Assembly (NCBI RefSeq): GCF_000346295.1
Contig: NZ_ANOG01000737.1
Coordinates: 1-38,126 of the forward strand
DNA from: Rhodopirellula maiorica SM1
GTDB lineage: Bacteria > Planctomycetota > Planctomycetia > Pirellulales > Pirellulaceae
Length of the DNA: 38,126 bases
Direction: 5' to 3'
A program made the translations under genes and the position numbers. Shown piece after piece: positions 16,814 through 25,208 of the stretch; positions within the stretch are counted from its first letter, which is position 1, and every line of letters begins with the position of its first letter. Under the pieces are notes generated by a model, which had not been told where the DNA came from, did not search any database, and was given only the letters and a program-made list of their open reading frames with translations.

Positions 16814-17760
16814 ACCAAGCAACGAACATGTCCACGTCATCACAAACTAAAGTAGATTCTAAATCGGCTGACGGTACGCGTCCTTTCCGATTTATCTTTG
16901 TGGGCGGAAGCGCACGATCGGGAACGACACTCGTACAAAAAATGCTCTGCGCCCATTCGTGTGTCTGTGGAGGACCGGAATTCGATCATGCCGTCCCCGC
17001 GATGAAACTGTTTGCTCGCATGTCCAGCCCGCAACAGTTGGAACGACAAAAGTTCTACTACAGCGAGGAAGAAGTCAGCGATCGGTTTCGAGAATTTTAT
17101 GCATCACTGTTTGACGGGCTCGCCAGTCGCAATCCCGGCTTGAAGTATGTATCCGAAAAGACCCCGGCCAACATTGCCGCCGCCGCCGATTTGCTACGGC
17201 TGTTTCCGGATGCCTTCTATGTGAACGTCATGCGTGACGGCCGAGATGTGGTCCTTTCCCATCAGAAAGTGTTAAATCGTTTCAAGCAACAGCATGGGAA
17301 GAAAGGCAAGAAATGGTGGTTCGAATATTCCGTGCGTGATGTCAGTCGAAAATGGAATTCGGATATTGAACGGTATTATGAAATGATGGCGTCCGATTCG
17401 ATCTCACCGCGTATCATGAATGTCAAATACGAGGAAATTGTTTCCCACCCTGAAAAGGTACTCAAACCGATACTCGAAAAACTTGGTCTCGACTTTGAAC
17501 CGCAATTGTCGAAACCCGAATCCGTCGACAAGGAACAGCTCGGATACAACGTCAACGTTGACGGTGTGTGGTACACCGATGGAATGTTCGACCAGAGTCT
17601 GAACAGTTTGTCAGTGTCAGGTTGGCAGAAAAATCTGTCTTGGCCAAAACGCATGCTCGTAAACTTCATGCAATGTCGCAACCTGCAGCGAGTTGGATAT
17701 CCCGTCCCACCATCCGTGCTTCGGCTTCGACACATTGTCGATTATCTACGCGGAAGGTAA
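16810..17760 (+). CDS. PAPS-dependent sulfotransferase
   Basis: The protein (316 residues) has both PAPS-binding signatures. The 5'-phosphosulfate loop GGSARSGTTLVQ is at about 32-43 and the 3'-phosphate segment VNVMRDGRDVVLSH at about 138-151. A further KYEEI stretch is typical of the Sulfotransfer_3 group. It transfers sulfate from PAPS to a hydroxyl or amine, here presumably of the cluster's glycan; sulfated surface polysaccharides would fit a marine planctomycete. There is no signal peptide, so sulfation would occur in the cytoplasm before export. The first ATG overlaps the methyltransferase stop by ATGA; a second ATG lies six codons later (16828). The N-terminal 24 residues are polar and probably disordered. 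Confidence 0.92.
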   Translation: MNQATNMSTSSQTKVDSKSADGTRPFRFIFVGGSARSGTTLVQKMLCAHSCVCGGPEFDHAVPAMKLFARMSSPQQLERQKFYYSEEEVSDRFREFYASLFDGLASRNPGLKYVSEKTPANIAAAADLLRLFPDAFYVNVMRDGRDVVLSHQKVLNRFKQQHGKKGKKWWFEYSVRDVSRKWNSDIERYYEMMASDSISPRIMNVKYEEIVSHPEKVLKPILEKLGLDFEPQLSKPESVDKEQLGYNVNVDGVWYTDGMFDQSLNSLSVSGWQKNLSWPKRMLVNFMQCRNLQRVGYPVPPSVLRLRHIVDYLRGR

Positions 17761-17769
17761 TTGAATAAA

Positions 17770-17792
17770 GTCAGTCGTCGGTAGACAGCTGA
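17770..17792 (+). repeat. Repeat-like spacer with short inverted repeat
   Basis: The 44-nt gap between the sulfotransferase and MBOAT genes contains GTCAGTCGTCGG (17770-17781). It matches GTCAGTCGTCCG in the asnB 3' end (11436-11447) at 11 of 12 positions. GTCAG at 17770 and CTGAC at 17788 are inverted. This looks like a dispersed simple repeat family. Confidence 0.4.
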
Positions 17793-17804
17793 CAACACAT
17801 CCTC

Positions 17805-19202
17805 ATGTTTTTCAACAGCTTCGACTTTCTCCTTTTCTTTGTCGTGGTATTTGCGTTGCAGTTGGCGCTACCTCACCGGCCAAGAAATGCGTTTCTACTG
17901 CTTGCCAGCTACTTTTTTTACGGCTGTTGGGATTGGCGTTTTCTAGGCTTGATCTTGTTATCGACGGTCGTCGATTATGTCTGTAGCCACGGCATTGCGA
18001 AGAGCCGCGATTCGACGCGGCGCAAACAGTTATTAGCATTCAGCATCGTCGTCAACCTCAGCATCCTGGGATTCTTCAAATACTTCAATTTCTTCGCTGA
18101 TACGTTCAACGCGATTGCTACCTCAAGCGGGCTGGCGTTCTCCAGTTGGACCCTTAACATTGTCCTGCCGGTTGGCATCAGCTTCTTTACGTTTCAGACG
18201 ATGAGTTACACGATTGATGTCTATCGTCGTGACTTAAAACCGCTGACCAGTTTCATCGACTTTGCATTGTACGTGGCGTTCTTTCCACAGCTTGTGGCGG
18301 GACCGATTGAACGGGGCACCCGACTCGCGCCCCAAATCAAGGAGGGCCGCCGAACGACATGGACCGGCGTTCAAGACGGCAGCTGGCTGGTGGTGAAAGG
18401 ATTGTTCAAGAAAACAGTGATCGCCGACAACATGGCTCCGATTGTGGATCAAGTTTTCAACAACCCTTCTGCGACTGGCCCCGAAGTATTGCTGGCAGTT
18501 TACGCATTTGCCTTTCAAATCTACGGTGATTTTTCGGGATACACCGACATCGCTCGTGGAATCGGCAGGATGCTCGGTTACGATCTGATGTTGAACTTTC
18601 GACTGCCTTATTTGGCCACGAGCCCTAGCGACTTTTGGGGACGATGGCACATCAGTCTATCGACGTGGCTTCGCGACTATGTTTACATTCCGTTGGGCGG
18701 CAATCGCATTGGATCATTCAATACGATTCGCAATTTAATGCTCACGATGGTGTTGGGGGGGCTGTGGCACGGTGCAGCTTGGACTTTTGTCCTGTGGGGT
18801 GTTTTTCATGGTGCATTGCTGATTCTTTTCCGTACGTTTGTAAGCGGACCAGAACCGAAATTTGCGACGGCCCATTGGTGGATTCGTGTGGCGATCATGT
18901 TCCACTTGACATGTCTCGGCTGGATGATTTTCCGAGTCGAATCCCTTGGCCAACTGGCGCATTTGTTCGCTGCAATGGATACCTGGATTGTGACCGAGCA
19001 GTCAGCTCATATCTGTTGGATGCTGACGCTGCTGTGTCTTCCGCTGATATTGGTACATCTACTGGAAGAAAAATCGAAGGACCTGGATTTTATTCGAGGC
19101 CTCTCTCTTTTTCCTCGCACCATTACCTACTCGACTGCGATGGCATCGATCCTGCTGCTAGGCAGCTTCGGCGGACGCGAGTTTATCTATTTCCAATTCT
19201 AA
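17805..19202 (+). CDS. MBOAT family O-acyltransferase (AlgI/DltB-like)
   Basis: The protein (465 residues, about ten membrane spans) begins like AlgI: FFNSFDFLLFFVVVFAL, then ASYFFYGCWDWRFL. It contains KYFNFF, the block FWGRWHISLSTWLRDYVYIP with H282, and GLWHGAAWTFVLWG with H322, the likely catalytic histidine. MBOAT proteins carry an acyl group across the membrane. They usually work with an SGNH-type partner that places it on a polysaccharide, as AlgI does with AlgJ/AlgX and DltB with DltD. The next gene encodes such a partner. The ATG at 17805 gives the standard N-terminus. Together the pair would acylate (commonly acetylate) the glycan outside the cytoplasm. Confidence 0.93.
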   Translation: MFFNSFDFLLFFVVVFALQLALPHRPRNAFLLLASYFFYGCWDWRFLGLILLSTVVDYVCSHGIAKSRDSTRRKQLLAFSIVVNLSILGFFKYFNFFADTFNAIATSSGLAFSSWTLNIVLPVGISFFTFQTMSYTIDVYRRDLKPLTSFIDFALYVAFFPQLVAGPIERGTRLAPQIKEGRRTTWTGVQDGSWLVVKGLFKKTVIADNMAPIVDQVFNNPSATGPEVLLAVYAFAFQIYGDFSGYTDIARGIGRMLGYDLMLNFRLPYLATSPSDFWGRWHISLSTWLRDYVYIPLGGNRIGSFNTIRNLMLTMVLGGLWHGAAWTFVLWGVFHGALLILFRTFVSGPEPKFATAHWWIRVAIMFHLTCLGWMIFRVESLGQLAHLFAAMDTWIVTEQSAHICWMLTLLCLPLILVHLLEEKSKDLDFIRGLSLFPRTITYSTAMASILLLGSFGGREFIYFQF

Positions 19203-19266
19203 ATCACTTTCCGACATTGCCACCGAGTACACTGGCAGCCACGGCGATCGATATGTCGCCGGAGAA

Positions 19267-20505
19267 TTGCGATGGGCAAAACGCCTGTGTCTGCTCAGCC
19301 CGCTATTTGTCCTAGCCGCGATACCCATCATTGACCATTACGTGACGTTCGTAATGTATTTGCACCCTCCCAAATCGACATGGGACTTTCATAACGCATT
19401 TCAATCGAAAACGGCAATCGGATTGGCTGTCTCTCTAGGAATTCTTCCGTGGTTATGGATGATCGGTATCAAAGCTAACCCTTTGATAAAATCGATCCGC
19501 TTTCCAATTGCTGTTGTGCTGGCAATGGGACTATTGACCTTGGGCGGATTTCTATTGAGCACGACGAAAGCCACTTGGTATTTCGTAGAGTGGGCCAAGA
19601 TCCGAACGCCAAATCCATCATTTGGTCGCAACACATTGTTCTGGGAGCAACGGAATTTTGAGCAAGCAGGATCCCCCGATGCCAAAACCAAAGTGGTCAT
19701 TGTTGGGTCGAGCCAACCGAACCAAGGTTTCTCGCTGAACTGGTTAGAAATGGCGTGCCAAGACATCCGGTTCGAGAAGAACTGTTTGGCCGGTTTTGGC
19801 CCGATGCAGTACCCTTTCCTCAATAACCGAATCAGCGAAAGAAGACCACAGATCGTCGTTTGTCATTTGTCAGAATTTGATTTCTTTCGAGAAGATGCCG
19901 TCCCGATCGAACGCTTGCGATGGGCGGCAACGTTGTCCGGGACGAAAACGGTTTTCCAAACGCTCACCGCATACCAAGCTTGGAAAAATCGCGGTGCGTT
20001 GGGCGATCTCGCGTTTTCATCAGTGATTCCTTATTGGCGGCATCGCGATCACTTTCGCCGCACACTGTTCGGCTACTGGTGGAACAAAAGCGAATCACCC
20101 AAAGTTGATTCGGACCAACCGACTCCGTTAGCGGTCTCATCGACACTGGACGAAGCGATTTTCTTTTTGAAGAAAAACATCGGACGCAAAGAACTTGTGG
20201 AGGCGAACTTTGCATCGTTCCACTGTTTCGCTCAACAACTAAAACAACAACACGTGAAGCTGATCGTCGTCGAAGGCCAAGTCCACCCCAACGCGCGACG
20301 CGTCTATGACACCGAGCATCTGCAACAAGAGACACGCATGCGTCTGAAGGCAATGGCCACCGAGCTCGAGTTTGTCTTTTTCGAAACCAATCAAATGCCA
20401 ACATTTACCCCAGCCGACTTCGCCGATGCCTACCACTTAAACGACGACGGTCGCAGAAAACTTTCCGACTTTCTTGCGGAACATCTGAAAATGGAAAACA
20501 ATTAA
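19267..20505 (+). CDS. SGNH-like acyl transfer partner of the MBOAT protein
   Basis: Three hydrophobic segments (about residues 8-30, 49-67, 79-98) anchor the protein, followed by an extracytoplasmic domain of about 300 residues. VVIVGSSQPN (143-152) supplies the block I serine (GSS) and DAYHLNDDG near the C-terminus (D387, H390) the Asp/His pair of SGNH hydrolase-like enzymes. Placement directly after the MBOAT gene and the membrane topology point to a DltD/AlgJ/AlgX-like role: receiving the acyl group and attaching it to the glycan. The start is uncertain. TTG at 19267 is the only usual start codon, but protein-like sequence (KSLSDIATEYTGSHGDR) continues upstream to near the MBOAT stop, so a rare start such as ATT at 19189 is possible. 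The stop overlaps the next ATG as TAATG. Confidence 0.75.
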   Translation: MRWAKRLCLLSPLFVLAAIPIIDHYVTFVMYLHPPKSTWDFHNAFQSKTAIGLAVSLGILPWLWMIGIKANPLIKSIRFPIAVVLAMGLLTLGGFLLSTTKATWYFVEWAKIRTPNPSFGRNTLFWEQRNFEQAGSPDAKTKVVIVGSSQPNQGFSLNWLEMACQDIRFEKNCLAGFGPMQYPFLNNRISERRPQIVVCHLSEFDFFREDAVPIERLRWAATLSGTKTVFQTLTAYQAWKNRGALGDLAFSSVIPYWRHRDHFRRTLFGYWWNKSESPKVDSDQPTPLAVSSTLDEAIFFLKKNIGRKELVEANFASFHCFAQQLKQQHVKLIVVEGQVHPNARRVYDTEHLQQETRMRLKAMATELEFVFFETNQMPTFTPADFADAYHLNDDGRRKLSDFLAEHLKMENN

Positions 20506-21584
20506 TGCTCTATTCCGTCATCACCACGATCCAACGTCCTACCGAGAGTGTCCGAACACTGGCAACTCAACTAGCTGGCGATGGACATCTTGTCATTGCG
20601 GGCGACACCAAGGGGCCCGACTCATTTGACCTATCAGATGTTCCTGGCTTCACCGACCAGCAACTAACGTTTCTTGACATGGCTTCTCAGACGGCCAGCG
20701 AGTTTCGATTGGCGAAGCTGTTGCCGACTAAACATTACAGTCGCAAAAACATCGGCTACCTGCACGCAATACACGCCGGTGCCAACTGCATCTACGAAAC
20801 GGATGACGACAACGCGCCGCTTGATTCATGGCAACCGAGGACCGAGTTTATCGAATCGGCACGCGTGCTCGAAGCTGCGGAAACCGGCAGCACAAATTGG
20901 GTAAATGTTTACCGGCATTTCAGCGACCAAAACGTTTGGCCACGAGGGCTTCCGCTGGACCGAATCCACTCGAAATTTGTCGAAGCATCGGAATTTCAAC
21001 CGCCAACGAACGAGCAAGGACACCTATGGTCGCCAATTCAGCAGGGACTTGCCGATGGCTCGCCTGATGTTGATGCGATCTGGAGATTGGTTCTAGACCG
21101 CGAGTTCAAGTTCGACTCAGCACCGAGCGTGCTGTTGCCTCCAAACCAATGGTGTCCTTTCAATACGCAGACAACGTGGTGGTGGCCGGTGGTATATCCA
21201 TTGTTGTACGTGCCTAGCAACTGTTCGTTCCGGATGTGCGACATTTGGAAAAGCTTTGTGGCTCAACGCTGTCTTTGGGAATTGGGAACAGGAGTTGTCT
21301 TTCACTCATCCGAAGTTTGGCAAGAACGTAACGTGCACAACTTGATACGCGACTTCAACGATGAAGTCCCGGGTTACCAGCAGAATGACCGCATCGCTGA
21401 GATTCTTGAATCGACAACATTAAAGCCTGGAAAAGAAAACGTCGCTGTGAATCTTCAGCAGTGTTACACGGCATTGATTGACAACCAGATCTTTCCCGAG
21501 AATGAGATGATTCTGGTGGAAGCGTGGATCGAAGCAGTTGAGTCTATGAGGATTGGATTGACTGTGGGAACGCAGAAGTCGTGA
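20505..21584 (+). CDS. STELLO/DUF288-like glycosyltransferase
   Basis: This 359-residue soluble protein starts with a GT-A-like strand, YSVITTIQRPTESV, then HLVIAGDTKGP. It carries the acidic motif YETDDDNAPL (97-106), where the DDD likely binds metal and nucleotide sugar, and later VWPRGLPLDRI. That combination resembles the STELLO (formerly DUF288) proteins known from plants, animals and some bacteria, whose plant members affect cellulose synthase assembly in the Golgi. In this bacterial setting, transfer of a sugar to the cluster's glycan is the simplest role. It sits between the acylation pair and an FkbM methyltransferase, and its stop overlaps the next start as GTGA. Family membership is from memory of the motifs and needs a profile search. 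Confidence 0.68.
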   Translation: MLYSVITTIQRPTESVRTLATQLAGDGHLVIAGDTKGPDSFDLSDVPGFTDQQLTFLDMASQTASEFRLAKLLPTKHYSRKNIGYLHAIHAGANCIYETDDDNAPLDSWQPRTEFIESARVLEAAETGSTNWVNVYRHFSDQNVWPRGLPLDRIHSKFVEASEFQPPTNEQGHLWSPIQQGLADGSPDVDAIWRLVLDREFKFDSAPSVLLPPNQWCPFNTQTTWWWPVVYPLLYVPSNCSFRMCDIWKSFVAQRCLWELGTGVVFHSSEVWQERNVHNLIRDFNDEVPGYQQNDRIAEILESTTLKPGKENVAVNLQQCYTALIDNQIFPENEMILVEAWIEAVESMRIGLTVGTQKS

Positions 21585-22339
21585 TTAAAAACCTTGCTCG
21601 CCAAATGCTTCGAGTCATACCAAGTGGAACCATTCTGCCAATATTATCCGGTCCATTGCGTGGTACGAGTTGGATAGTGGGCGCAGGAACAAACGGATGT
21701 TGGATCGGTACCTACGAACGCGACAAACAACAGGTTTTTACAGATGCGGCAACTGCAGGAGCGACAGTGTTCGATGTGGGCGCCAACGTCGGATTTTATA
21801 CACTGCTTGCAGCACGGTGCGTCGGCAAGGACGGCTTCGTCCATTGCTTTGAGCCATTTCCGGAAAACCTAAGGACGTTGCGTCAGCATCTGGAATTGAA
21901 CCCATGTCAAAACGTCACCGTCCACGAAGCCGCCGTAAGCGATCGCTCCGGAACTTACCGTTTCGCGTCAGGTGACTGTCCCGAAACGGGCAAACTCGAT
22001 GAACACGGCGACGTCGAAGTGCAGGTCATCCAAATTGACGAAGAAACCTCATCGGGACGGATTCCCTATCCAGACGTAGTCAAGATTGACGTGGAAGGTG
22101 CAGAAAGCAAAGTCTTGCTCGGTGCTAGAGAAACGTTGTTGTCGCGACAACCGATTCTCCTGGTCGCTATCCATGGCTCATCAATGCTGCGTGAAGTACA
22201 GGCGATAATCAAAGATTTTCGTTACGAAGTAGAAGTGGAATCGTCGAAAGCCCCAGGGATGTACGAAATCTATGCGCGACCACAAAAGCACCGTCCTAGC
22301 ACGATGTCCCCCCTAACGACCGATGTTCAGCGGAGATAA
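21581..22339 (+). CDS. FkbM family methyltransferase
   Basis: This is the shortest of the four FkbM proteins here (252 residues). The core has ATVFDVGANVGFYTLLAA (61-78), VHCFEPFPENLRTL, a short IQIDEE segment in place of the usual RLDD, and VVKIDVEGAESKVLLGA. Before the core is a compact region with PLRGTSWIVG and GCWIGTYERDKQ, typical of the small FkbM subgroup in exopolysaccharide loci. It would O-methylate a sugar. The GTG start overlaps the TGA of the STELLO-like gene (GTGA). The next glycosyltransferase start at 22323 lies inside its last codons, so translation is coupled on both sides. Confidence 0.92.
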   Translation: MIKNLARQMLRVIPSGTILPILSGPLRGTSWIVGAGTNGCWIGTYERDKQQVFTDAATAGATVFDVGANVGFYTLLAARCVGKDGFVHCFEPFPENLRTLRQHLELNPCQNVTVHEAAVSDRSGTYRFASGDCPETGKLDEHGDVEVQVIQIDEETSSGRIPYPDVVKIDVEGAESKVLLGARETLLSRQPILLVAIHGSSMLREVQAIIKDFRYEVEVESSKAPGMYEIYARPQKHRPSTMSPLTTDVQRR

Positions 22340-23327
22340 ACCGCTGCCTGCCATGCAAGTCAAATCCCCCCCACTGCGTTCGATTCCACTTGGCCCACTT
22401 CCGGCCAAACCATTGGTTTCCATCCTAGTGCCAAGCTACAATCAGGGGCGTTTCATCAGGCATACGATCGACTCAATACTTCAGCAAGACTATCGACCGC
22501 TGAAGATTCACGTCGTTGATGGTGCCTCGAGCGACAATACGGTCAATGTGCTAAAGTCTTACGGTGAGATTCCGGAACTCGAGTGGATATCAGAACCTGA
22601 CAAAGGTGTCGTCGATGCCGTCAACAAGGGATTCGATCGTCTCGAAGGCGATATTTGTGGCATCCAAAGTTCCGATGACCTATACCTGCCTGGCGTGATC
22701 CAAAGGATCGTTGATCAGTTTCACGAGTTCCCCAAAACGGGTTTGATTTACGGCGATACAGTGAAGGTGGATGCTGAAGGCAACGAGTTGTTGAGGTATC
22801 AGATCGGTCCCTGGTCATTTAAAAACATTTTCTTAATGAAGACTTGGATTCCACAACCGTCGACCTTCTTTCGCAGAGAGATGTTGGTGACGTGTGGTGG
22901 TTGGGACGATCGGATACCGTACGCACCCGATACCGACCTGTGGTTGCGGATGGCGTTTCGTACCGACGTCAAAAAGATTGATCACTACCTGTCCAGTCGC
23001 CGCATGCATGATGCCCAGCGTGACACACAAGCGGCAAAAATCATTCGGGATTACAGCAGGATGATTGACCAATCGTCCGACATCGCATCTGCGTCCGCAA
23101 ACATTCGATCCGCAGCCGAGGCAAGTAAGCACTTGATCTGGCAACGTTACAATCCAACGGGCTCGGATATGAGAGTTGCTTGGCACTTAATGCGAGCCGG
23201 CATGGCATGTCCGGCCGCTTGGAACACAAAGGGTATCGTCCGTAACGCGTTGCTGCCGATTCGGCGGCAACTATCAAGAGTGAAGCAAGCTCTGTTTGCT
23301 ACAAAGTCCACGAAGGCCGGTCATTGA
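22323..23327 (+). CDS. Glycosyltransferase family 2
   Basis: An inverting GT-A transferase of 334 residues. VSILVPSYNQGRF opens the nucleotide-binding domain, DGAS (66-69) is the first acidic site, and SSDD (116-119) is the DXD-type metal site. PDTDLWLRMAF near residue 201 is the conserved acceptor-side ED/DLW-type motif of this group. The closing basic tail is not hydrophobic enough to be a membrane anchor. The start overlaps the FkbM gene by 17 nt; the ATG at 22353 just after that stop is an alternative that loses only ten non-conserved residues. The stop overlaps the following TTG start as TTGA. It adds one sugar, of unknown identity, to the lipid-linked glycan. Confidence 0.92.
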   Translation: MFSGDKPLPAMQVKSPPLRSIPLGPLPAKPLVSILVPSYNQGRFIRHTIDSILQQDYRPLKIHVVDGASSDNTVNVLKSYGEIPELEWISEPDKGVVDAVNKGFDRLEGDICGIQSSDDLYLPGVIQRIVDQFHEFPKTGLIYGDTVKVDAEGNELLRYQIGPWSFKNIFLMKTWIPQPSTFFRREMLVTCGGWDDRIPYAPDTDLWLRMAFRTDVKKIDHYLSSRRMHDAQRDTQAAKIIRDYSRMIDQSSDIASASANIRSAAEASKHLIWQRYNPTGSDMRVAWHLMRAGMACPAAWNTKGIVRNALLPIRRQLSRVKQALFATKSTKAGH

Positions 23328-24454
23328 ACTTCCTGGTTCGCCTGAAAGAATTTGCCGGGGTCTTGATTAAAGACATCCGGCGGTATCGATTCGCTATCTG
23401 CTCACCGATTTTGCAAGGCAATGGTGATCCGTCTTGGGTACGAATTTGCAATCGCAATGAAAAATTGGTTGTCAATCCTGACGGCCCTGGAGTGCTATGC
23501 GATTGGCGTTGGTCGAGCAAACTGCATGCCTGTGGTGTTATGCCGTCATGGGGATTACACCTGCAAAAGCGAGTTTTTGCGGACTGGCCGATACGCTTCA
23601 GCGACCATCACGTAAACGCCACCTCACCCCAAGTAAGTTTTCTGATTACCCATAGCGGCGACGATCGGATCCAACAACTTTGCCAAGTTATTAGATCGAT
23701 CTTCGCGCAAGTCGACGTCACCGTTGAATGCATTGTCGTCGATTTTTCTGAAGAACCAATTGCTGAACGTTTACCGTTGGGTGTCAAATATCGACACGTT
23801 GCCACATCCCATCTAAAGCCAGGCTGGTACAAATCCTGGGGTTTCAACATTGCTGCTCGCATGGCCAAGGGCGACGTACTGGTATTTCATGATGGCGACA
23901 TTTGTGCCCCCGATCGATACGCACAGCAGCTGGTAGCACACATGATAGCCGGTCCCTACGAAGCGGCTTCGATCCAACGTTTCCTGTTTTATCTTTCCAA
24001 AACAGCCACCGAAACGAGCTACACCTCAGGTCAACTAAATACGAAACCACCGGAAACGGTGTTGCAAAACTGGAAGGGCGGCACGATTGCGGCGCGGAAG
24101 GATTCGTTCTTTTCGATTGGTGGCTTCGACGAAGGTTTCGTCGATTGGGGTGGCGAAGACGATGAGTTCTTTAGCCGCTGTGGCGAGTTGAATCATCTAC
24201 GATTCGGCTATCTCCCCTTCGTGCATTTGTGGCACCCCTCGCAGCCTGACCGACATGGTCAAGACAACTTAAACGAAACTCGCGTGTTGCCGGAGAGGCT
24301 AGGGATCAAGATCGACCTACGAATCGAAGAATTGACAAGGCGTGATTTCGGCAACCCACTGCGTCCTGACCCCCTAATCCGCTACAAAGATCGGCTCGAA
24401 GATCCCAAATGGAAAACGGTGGAAACACTCCGGGCATCGAGAGTAGAAGATTGA
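23324..24454 (+). CDS. GT2-fold glycosyltransferase, galactosyltransferase (GT7C)-like
   Basis: The 376-residue protein has a polar N-terminal region of about 100 residues, then a GT-A domain. VSFLITHSGDD starts it, VFHDGDICAP (188-197) holds the DXD-like metal site, and WKGGTIAARKDSFFSIGGFD is followed by WGGEDDEFFSRC (275-286). The WGxEDxE motif is the acceptor/catalytic signature of beta-1,4-galactosyltransferase-type and chondroitin-polymerase-type enzymes, so a hexose or N-acetylhexosamine transfer is likely. The TTG at 23324 is the only start near the previous stop and forms a TTGA overlap. Its 3' end may overlap the next gene by 46 nt. The N-terminal extension is unexplained and could bind the acceptor. 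Confidence 0.85.
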   Translation: MNFLVRLKEFAGVLIKDIRRYRFAICSPILQGNGDPSWVRICNRNEKLVVNPDGPGVLCDWRWSSKLHACGVMPSWGLHLQKRVFADWPIRFSDHHVNATSPQVSFLITHSGDDRIQQLCQVIRSIFAQVDVTVECIVVDFSEEPIAERLPLGVKYRHVATSHLKPGWYKSWGFNIAARMAKGDVLVFHDGDICAPDRYAQQLVAHMIAGPYEAASIQRFLFYLSKTATETSYTSGQLNTKPPETVLQNWKGGTIAARKDSFFSIGGFDEGFVDWGGEDDEFFSRCGELNHLRFGYLPFVHLWHPSQPDRHGQDNLNETRVLPERLGIKIDLRIEELTRRDFGNPLRPDPLIRYKDRLEDPKWKTVETLRASRVED

Positions 24455-25206
24455 AGCAATTGATCAAATCAGTCTTTCCTGAGACACTGCGTCCACACCT
24501 ACGGCGGATGTGGAATCGCTCGTGCTCGCTCGGTGTCCGCCATCAATGTCCTATTTGTGGAAGTTGGCTACGGTCGTTTCTTCCACATGGAACGCCGCCC
24601 GATCCGAACTGCGTTTGTCCTGTCTGCGCTAGCAAAGCACCTCACCGATTGGCTTGGCTGTATTTTCAGCAGTCACCGGAATTGTTTCAATCGGGAGGAC
24701 TTTGCGTTCACGTCGCACCCGAACCGGAACTTGGTCCGCGACTGAAGCGTCGTGCCGAATCGAGCGGCATGGCCTACCGCAGCGGAAACATATCGGCTAG
24801 TGGTGAACAGTACATGGACATTTTGGATTTGCCATTTGCCGATCAAAGTGTTGACCTGTTTTACTGCTGTCACGTGTTGAATTCGATGAACAACGACTTA
24901 AGGGCGATGCGTGAAGTGCTTCGTGTTTTGCGTCCATCGGCTACGGCGGTCCTGCAGGTTCCTGCGTTCTATCAAGGCGATACAACGCTCGAAGCGGGTG
25001 CCGGCGAAGAGCAACGCATTCGATTGTTTCACGACAACGGTATCTCTCGTTGTTACACCGACACCGACTATGTCCACCGGCTAGAAACCACCGGTTACGA
25101 TGTGCGGCATTTTCGAGCGACTGATTTGCCGGAATGGCAAGTAAATCGCTACGCGTTGAAGGCTGAAGTACTGCATGTTTGTAAGGCTGCAGAGTCGAAG
25201 AATTGA
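24409..25206 (+). CDS. Methyltransferase with N-terminal Cys-rich (zinc ribbon-like) region
   Basis: A Cys cluster at the N-terminus (CPIC, C47/C50, and CVCPVC, C68/C70/C73) probably binds zinc. It is followed by a Methyltransf_11-like domain. The SAM glycine loop is degenerate (LCVHVAPEPELGPRL), but DILDLPFADQSVDLFYCCHVL and MREVLRVLRPSATAVLQVP are the usual motifs IV-VI. Methylation of a glycan component is likely, yet the weak motif I leaves open a non-catalytic or altered role. ATG 24409 is given. A TTG at 24451 would overlap the previous stop as TTGA, as in the neighbouring genes, and would start the protein at MKQLIKSVFPETLRP, so it may be the true start. Confidence 0.78.
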   Translation: MENGGNTPGIESRRLKQLIKSVFPETLRPHLRRMWNRSCSLGVRHQCPICGSWLRSFLPHGTPPDPNCVCPVCASKAPHRLAWLYFQQSPELFQSGGLCVHVAPEPELGPRLKRRAESSGMAYRSGNISASGEQYMDILDLPFADQSVDLFYCCHVLNSMNNDLRAMREVLRVLRPSATAVLQVPAFYQGDTTLEAGAGEEQRIRLFHDNGISRCYTDTDYVHRLETTGYDVRHFRATDLPEWQVNRYALKAEVLHVCKAAESKN

Positions 25207-25208
25207 CC

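Noticed and set aside
18635-19315. Open frame of 226 codons on the plus strand overlapping the MBOAT gene
   Set aside because: It lies in another frame of a protein with clear MBOAT motifs and encodes no recognisable domain; its end merely runs into the next gene.
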